DNA from: Streptomyces griseochromogenes
Lineage (GTDB): Bacteria > Actinomycetota > Actinomycetes > Streptomycetales > Streptomycetaceae
Assembly (NCBI RefSeq): GCF_001542625.1
Contig: NZ_CP016279.1
Location: forward strand, 4,588,001 to 4,652,000
Direction of reading: 5' to 3'
DNA length: 64,000 nt
A program made the translations under genes and the position numbers. This document shows, one piece after another, positions 60,701 to 64,000 of this stretch (its first letter is position 1; each line of letters opens with the position of its first letter). The notes beneath the pieces are model-generated. The model was given only the letters and a program-made list of their open reading frames with translations, had not been told where the DNA came from and searched no databases.

Positions 60701-60928
60701 TACGGCGTGCAGCACCTGGTGCAGGTTGTTCGCCGCGGCCGTCCGGTCGAGGTCCGGCCACAAAAGGTCGTAGAGCCGCTCCCGGTGCAACCGGTGACCG
60801 GACGACAGGCACAGCAGTTTCAGCAGACTCCGGGCCTTGCGCAGCCGCCACGCCCCGGCGGCGACCGGGCGGTCCTCGACCGCCACGGCGAAACCGCCGA
60901 GGAGCCGGATGCGCACCTCATCGGCCAT
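57704..60928 (-). CDS. AfsR/SARP-type regulator with NTPase and TPR domains
   Basis: 1074 residues from ATG at 60928, which follows GAGGG; a GTG at 60940 is possible. Order: winged-helix DNA-binding region (RLLGGFAVAVEDRPV, LLKLLCLSSG), bacterial transcriptional activation domain (about 100-250), NB-ARC/AAA ATPase with P-loop TGAGGCGKTRLA and LLLDNCEH, then many TPR-like helices up to about 1060. AfsR-like proteins activate secondary-metabolism genes and hydrolyse ATP. It is upstream of the BBE oxidase on the same strand and could activate it; no biosynthetic genes adjoin. Long for the SARP class but typical of the AfsR/LuxR-TPR type. Confidence 0.9.
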   Translation of the reverse strand: MADEVRIRLLGGFAVAVEDRPVAAGAWRLRKARSLLKLLCLSSGHRLHRERLYDLLWPDLDRTAAANNLHQVLHAVRRALASAGAPDDVVVLRDDLVLLGPDGGVRIDLDAFDEAARQASDAGGTAEYRAALALAAPGLLPEDRYEPWVSEAAEALETRRTALRLGLAEALEHDHHTAEAVDVLRTLITEDALHEPGHRALMRVLADAGRRREALAVYERLRDALREDTGADPDPQTRRLYRELLADSVEQPEQRPGNPRHNLPAPATALIGRERETAEVEQLLGRGRLLTLTGAGGCGKTRLALAVAARRRDDFRDGTWFVDLAGLAEPHLVPEAVAAALGLQLPQTGGGREALIAQLGGRKTLLLLDNCEHLIDACAVLVSQVMARCPDVFVLATSREPLRSYGERTFRVPSLGLPDPRRLPSVEELSRFASVRLFVERAAEAAPGFRLTRGNAEAVAQICFRLDGMPLALELAAARVQVLAPRQIAERLDDALALLGRGSRRGATRQETLLATLEWSHRLLDDEERRLFRRLAVFAGGFSLAATEEVCADGPQDTSVLDLLGRLAEKSLVWVEPRQDEVRYRLLETIRQYAAERLRDAGERAAIEARHRSFYLALAEARDRERPTGVCGATSLELEADYGNLRAALRSLLRDDPDSALRLAVALRSFWPERGRLAEGRRWLEDALAAAPEPTPRRASALMGRAVLAIRLGDGSPLEDIAEQIVGIQQRRQIPSALASAHCQQAILLWMRGAWGRARTALDRARALAREASASSVLAAAAHLDGVWAVCRGEGSMAREACEETLRLLDDVEADSLPFFPVMTPGYTVEDDGEGRVSLCFEETVLAGRTVGPSRARGYALANLAWATRLVGDTGAAVVAAERGVDCFRVLADPHGESLALNALGNVHRSRGDHEAARKYLDAALAIRRRVGDRREEGITLGCLGLLRLAEGDVTGARATIAGVLAGFEETDDIPGITNSLLHLGLVARAAGDTARARALLTRAQRLEQVAGSASAGGWVALMLARLLWQEGEHEAAEARAARATELFAHLGCTRGQALLRRTPRPAPTAQSGC

Positions 60929-61166
60929 GGCTGCCCTCACGAGCAGGCTACCGCCGGCTGCCCGCCGGGGCCCGGGCTGGACAGGACGCCCGGAGGAGCC
61001 GCGGGAGGGCAGGGCCCGGATGCGTGATCACGGTCGTCGGGGAAGGATCGGCAGGGGCGGACCACGCACCGCGACCCAGCGCGGCGCGCCCGCCGACCGG
61101 TGCCTCGGCGTCTACCGTCCGAGCTGGGGGCAATGCCCTTTCCGGCCTCCTTACCGGAGCATCGAC

Positions 61167-61724
61167 ATGCATACGAATCGCATCCCGCGCCGTTCTTCGA
61201 GTTCCGCGGAATCACGCGCGCCCGGCGCCGCGGCGGTGAGGTCGCCCGCCGCCGACTGGGGGCTCTTGCTCATCCGGTTGACCTTCGGGCTGTTCATGGC
61301 CGGGCACGGCGCTCAGAAGCTGTTCGGGATCTTCGGCGGAGACGGCCTGACGGCGACCGGCCGGGCCTTCGCCGGCCTCGGTTACCGTCCGGGAAAGCTC
61401 TTCGCCGTGATAGGCGGCCTGTCGGAATTCCTCGGCGGCCTCGGCCTGGCTCTCGGACTGCTCACCCCACTGGCGGCCGCCGCTCTGATCGGCGTGATGA
61501 TCAACGCCATGGCGACCGTCACCGGCGCCCACGGCCTGTGGGACGTGGACGGCGGCGTGGAGTACAACGTCTGCATCGCCGTGGTCGCCCTGGCCGTCGC
61601 GGCCATCGGCCCGGGCCGCTTCGCCGTCGACCGGTTCCTCCCCTGGGGCACGGGCGGCTGGCGCGAGGCCGCGGTCGCCCTCGGGCTGGGCGGTGTCGGC
61701 GCTGCGCTGTCGCTCATTCTTTGA
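61167..61724 (+). CDS. DoxX family membrane protein
   Basis: 185 residues from ATG at 61167, with GGAG placed well. After a polar N-terminus of about 30 residues come four membrane helices with the DoxX pattern: LLLIRLTFGLFMAGHGAQKLFG, then ATGRAFAGLGYRPG, and GGLSEFLGGLGLALGLL. DoxX proteins are linked to thiol and oxidative-stress membrane complexes; the exact function is unsettled. Divergent from the AfsR-like gene across 238 bases. Confidence 0.88.
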   Translation: MHTNRIPRRSSSSAESRAPGAAAVRSPAADWGLLLIRLTFGLFMAGHGAQKLFGIFGGDGLTATGRAFAGLGYRPGKLFAVIGGLSEFLGGLGLALGLLTPLAAAALIGVMINAMATVTGAHGLWDVDGGVEYNVCIAVVALAVAAIGPGRFAVDRFLPWGTGGWREAAVALGLGGVGAALSLIL

Positions 61725-61836
61725 GCAGGTGCCCTTCCTGCGAACCGGCTTCCGGCGCGGCGTACGAAAAGTCCTACACCGCGCATGCGGTGACCGGGAG
61801 GTACCCGATCCGCCGGTCGAAGGCGTCGCCCTGCTG

Positions 61837-63405
61837 TCAGGGCAGCGCCGGACAGGTCACCGCGCTGAGAGCGTCGTGGAGGGCGGCCTCGCTCGGCGGG
61901 TGCTCGGGCCACCGCGCGCCGATGTGGCCGTCGGGACGGATGAGCAGGGCTCCGCGCGGGCCGAGTCCGCAGAGGCCGGTGTGCTCGGCGGGCAGGGGCT
62001 CGACGCGCAGCGGCCACGGCGTGGGGGTGCGTGGTGCCCAGCGGGTGGGGTCCGGGGTGAGCAGGGTGAACCATTCGCCGAAGGCGTCGAGCGTGGAGCG
62101 GGTCCGGGCGAGCCAGAGATGCGGCATCCGATGGCCCGGCTCGGCGGTGGGGAAGTAGTCCGTGCCTCGCTCGGACGGCTCGGGTGGGGCGGTGTCGTCG
62201 GCCAGGACGGCGCCGGAGCGATAGGTGACCCCCAGGACGAAGCCGAGTTGCGCGAAGTACCGCTCCGACCAGGGTAGTTCGATCTGATCCGATGCTGCCT
62301 GACCGCTCTGGAGCTGGTCCCGGCGTCGCTTCTGCACTTGGAACAGAAGGTGGGCGTTGGCCACCGCCTGGCGGAGAGTCTCGTGGGCGACGGGTTGGCG
62401 TTCCGTTTCGTAGGTCTCCACCAGGCGCGGCTCGGCCCACCCCCGCAGAACACCCGCCAGTTTCCAGCACAGGTTGTGCACATCGGAGAGACCGGCGTTC
62501 ATGCCCAGGCCGCCGATGATCGGGACCGCGTGCGCGGCGTCACCGGCCAGCAGGATACGGCCGTGCCGGAAGCGTTCGGCGACGAACGCGTTCATCACCC
62601 AGTGCTGCACCCGCACCACCTCGGCCCGCGCCTCGGCTCCCGGGCCGAGGGCGCGCGCGACGAGAGCGGGCCAGTCGGCGCCCGCGGCGTCGTCGGGTGT
62701 GGGGCCGAACCAGGCCCAGCCCCCTTCGGGGTAGAGGGGCGCGAACGATCCGTGCGCCGTGAAGTAGACCCCGGCGGGCTGACGGGCGCACCAGCGGTTG
62801 AGGTCGGCGTGGAAGACGACGGTGGTGAAGTCGCCCATCGCGCCGGGGCCGGTGGTGTCGATGCCGAGCAGTTGCCGGACGGCGGAGTTCGCGCCGTCGG
62901 CGGCGAGTACATAGCGGGCACGGACGCGCGTCCGGCCACCGTGTTCGTGGTCGACGAGCGAGGCGACGACGCCGTCGTCTTCCTCGGCCAGGCCGACGAG
63001 CTCGGCCCCGAACCGTGTCTGCGCGTCCGCTGCGGCGAGCAGCGTGGGTTCCAGCCGGTCCTGTGAGGTGACCACGCCGATCACGGGGCTCTCGGGGACC
63101 GGCGCGTTCACCCCGACCATCGCAGCTGTGGCGAAGTCCTGGTCGTGCAGGGTGTCGCGGAAGCGAATGCGGCCGTATTCGGGGGCGAACGCCCTGGCCG
63201 CGATCCGGGCGGCCAGCCCGAGCTGGCGATAGATCTCCATCGAGCGCACATTGACCAGCCGGGACCGTGGAAACGGTGACAGCTCGCGGTGCTTCTCGAC
63301 CAGCAGGACCCGTACGCCCCAGCGTTCCAGAAGCGCCCGGGCGGTGAGCCCGACCGGTCCGCCACCGACGATCAGCACGTCCGCCTCGGCCTCTGCTCCG
63401 GGCAT
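61837..63405 (-). CDS. FAD-dependent aromatic monooxygenase (PheA/TfdB type)
   Basis: 522 residues from ATG at 63405, preceded by GGAGGAG. DVLIVGGGPVGL binds the ADP of FAD, RSRLVNVRSMEIY and the GDAAHAVPIIGGLGMNAGLSD block bind FAD and place the substrate, and the C-terminal third has a thioredoxin-like look without active cysteines. Relatives hydroxylate phenols, anthraquinones or other polyketides with NADPH and O2. It could be a stand-alone tailoring or detoxification enzyme; no neighbour names a substrate. Transcribed away from the DNA ligase. Confidence 0.9.
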   Translation of the reverse strand: MPGAEAEADVLIVGGGPVGLTARALLERWGVRVLLVEKHRELSPFPRSRLVNVRSMEIYRQLGLAARIAARAFAPEYGRIRFRDTLHDQDFATAAMVGVNAPVPESPVIGVVTSQDRLEPTLLAAADAQTRFGAELVGLAEEDDGVVASLVDHEHGGRTRVRARYVLAADGANSAVRQLLGIDTTGPGAMGDFTTVVFHADLNRWCARQPAGVYFTAHGSFAPLYPEGGWAWFGPTPDDAAGADWPALVARALGPGAEARAEVVRVQHWVMNAFVAERFRHGRILLAGDAAHAVPIIGGLGMNAGLSDVHNLCWKLAGVLRGWAEPRLVETYETERQPVAHETLRQAVANAHLLFQVQKRRRDQLQSGQAASDQIELPWSERYFAQLGFVLGVTYRSGAVLADDTAPPEPSERGTDYFPTAEPGHRMPHLWLARTRSTLDAFGEWFTLLTPDPTRWAPRTPTPWPLRVEPLPAEHTGLCGLGPRGALLIRPDGHIGARWPEHPPSEAALHDALSAVTCPALP

Positions 63406-63736
63406 GTCGCACTCCTCCCGCTGAACTCTGATCCGACAGGGCACTCGTCGGCTGTCGGCCCACCTGTCACGCCGTGGCGGCGAAGCCACGGTGACCGGGA
63501 AGCCGGCACCGACGACGACGAAGGCCGTCTCGGCGTGATCGGTACCGCCGTGAGGTCACGGAACCGCACCCGGTGCCGGGCCGCAACGTCCGCCCGCCGG
63601 AATACACCTGAACGCAGTGCCGTCCGGCGCGAGCCGTGCGGGCCGCCGTCTCACTGCCGCACCGGGCGGCCCGGTGCGCTCAGTGCGGTGGGTTTCGCCC
63701 GGACCCTACGCAGGTGACCAGTGCGGCCGGGGCCCA
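63406..63736. other. Divergent intergenic region, no gene seen
   Basis: About 330 bases between the flavin monooxygenase and the DNA ligase. The only structure noticed is a 9-bp hairpin, CGCACCGGG with CCCGGTGCG over a three-base loop (63658-63678). Short open frames here lack conserved features or good ribosome sites. Confidence 0.6.
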
Positions 63737-63759
63737 TTGTCAGTGGTGGGCGGCAAGAT
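63737..63759 (+). promoter_or_regulatory. PafBC-type (RecA-independent) DNA-damage promoter
   Basis: TTGTCAGTG (63737-63745), eight bases, then CAAGAT (63754-63759). This matches the actinobacterial RecA-NDp/PafBC pattern TTGTCRGTG-N8-TAnnnT apart from C in the first -10 position. Transcription would begin at about 63766-63767, exactly at the ligase ATG, so the mRNA is probably leaderless. Confidence 0.75.
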
Positions 63760-63766
63760 GCAGGAC

Positions 63767-64000
63767 ATGACGACTTCTGCAGCAGTGATCGTGGATGCCG
63801 CCGCCTATGCGCAGGCGGTCGATGACGCGGTGGGCGCGGCGGCCGCCTACTACGCAGGTGGCACCTCGCCGCTGGACGACGACGCCTACGACCGGCTGGT
63901 CCGGGGGATCGCCGCGTGGGAGGCGGCGCACCCGGATCAGGTGCTGCCCGAGTCCCCCACCGGGAAGGTCGCCGGTGGCGCGGTCGAGGGCGATGTGCCG
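63767..64000 (+). CDS. ligA: NAD-dependent DNA ligase LigA, N-terminal part
   Basis: Cut by the right edge; 78 residues visible. The sequence has the LigA N-terminal Ia domain pattern: [20 protein letters not shown], then [19 protein letters not shown]. The catalytic lysine motif KxDG lies beyond the window. It seals nicks during replication and repair using NAD. Several Streptomyces carry a second LigA; the DNA-damage promoter suggests that this copy serves repair. The ATG at 63767 is favoured by the promoter position; an in-frame ATG at 63758 lies within the -10 region. Confidence 0.85.
   Translation, partial: MTTSAAVIVDAAAYAQAVDDAVGAAAAYYAGGTSPLDDDAYDRLVRGIAAWEAAHPDQVLPESPTGKVAGGAVEGDVP

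Overview
The window looks like chromosomal DNA of a Streptomyces-type actinomycete. GC content is very high, long open frames run antisense to the real genes because of third-position GC bias, Shine-Dalgarno sequences are GGAGG-like, and the gene families fit: modular type I PKS, AfsR/SARP-type regulator, eukaryotic-type Ser/Thr kinase, two-gene class II lanthipeptide locus, and a NAD-dependent DNA ligase behind an actinobacterial DNA-damage promoter. No rRNA, tRNA, CRISPR array or intact insertion sequence was seen. Both ends cut genes: a PKS on the left and a DNA ligase on the right.

Region 1 (1-16056, all minus strand) is the right-hand end of a biosynthetic cluster and the most interesting part. 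Reading with transcription from an AT-rich promoter near 16190-16216, eight genes follow, mostly with 4-base ATGA overlaps: fatty acyl-AMP ligase, diiron desaturase-like protein, hotdog thioesterase, discrete acyl carrier protein, cyclopropane-synthase-like methyltransferase, acyl-ACP desaturase, then a PKS with loading module plus module 1 and a second PKS (module 2) that leaves the window. I infer that a free fatty acid is activated, tethered to the ACP, desaturated, C-methylated and further oxidised, then given to the PKS as an unusual starter. The loading KS has lost its active-site cysteine, and the methyltransferase lacks three residues that bind bicarbonate in true cyclopropane synthases. 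The product may therefore not be an ordinary cyclopropane fatty acid.

Region 2 (16057-27825) is mixed: an AhpD-like protein, small membrane proteins, an aquaporin, a decayed MFS/Lrp chimera, an SDR, a UvrA2-type ATPase, a kinase with a substrate-binding-protein-like sensor, an aminoglycoside-phosphotransferase-fold protein with altered catalytic residues, and a TPR-like protein.

Region 3 (27832-31064) is a minimal lanthipeptide locus: a 66-residue precursor ending in Trp-Cys-Cys, a perfect 15-bp hairpin, and LanM. It is followed by an SDR behind a perfect 18-bp palindrome, and by a MarR regulator and SRPBCC protein behind a three-half-site operator.

Region 4 (33158-49923) is a divergent catabolic regulon arranged around two TetR-like operators. 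Leftward are a Rieske oxygenase, a polyamine-type ABC importer, an amine oxidase and an aldehyde dehydrogenase. Rightward are a protein with a collagen-like tail, a NuoF-like flavoprotein, a 3Fe-4S-type ferredoxin, an ADP-forming acyl-CoA synthetase, two near-duplicate acyl-CoA dehydrogenases, a 3-hydroxyacyl-CoA dehydrogenase and a TetR regulator. I infer uptake and oxidation of an amine whose carbon chain ends as acyl-CoA.

Region 5 (50002-64000) holds redox genes and their regulators: NmrA-like and beta-propeller genes facing a LysR gene, a quinone-oxidoreductase-like gene with an ArsR regulator, a BBE-type flavoenzyme behind an AfsR-like regulator, DoxX, an aromatic-hydroxylase-type flavoprotein, and the start of the DNA ligase.
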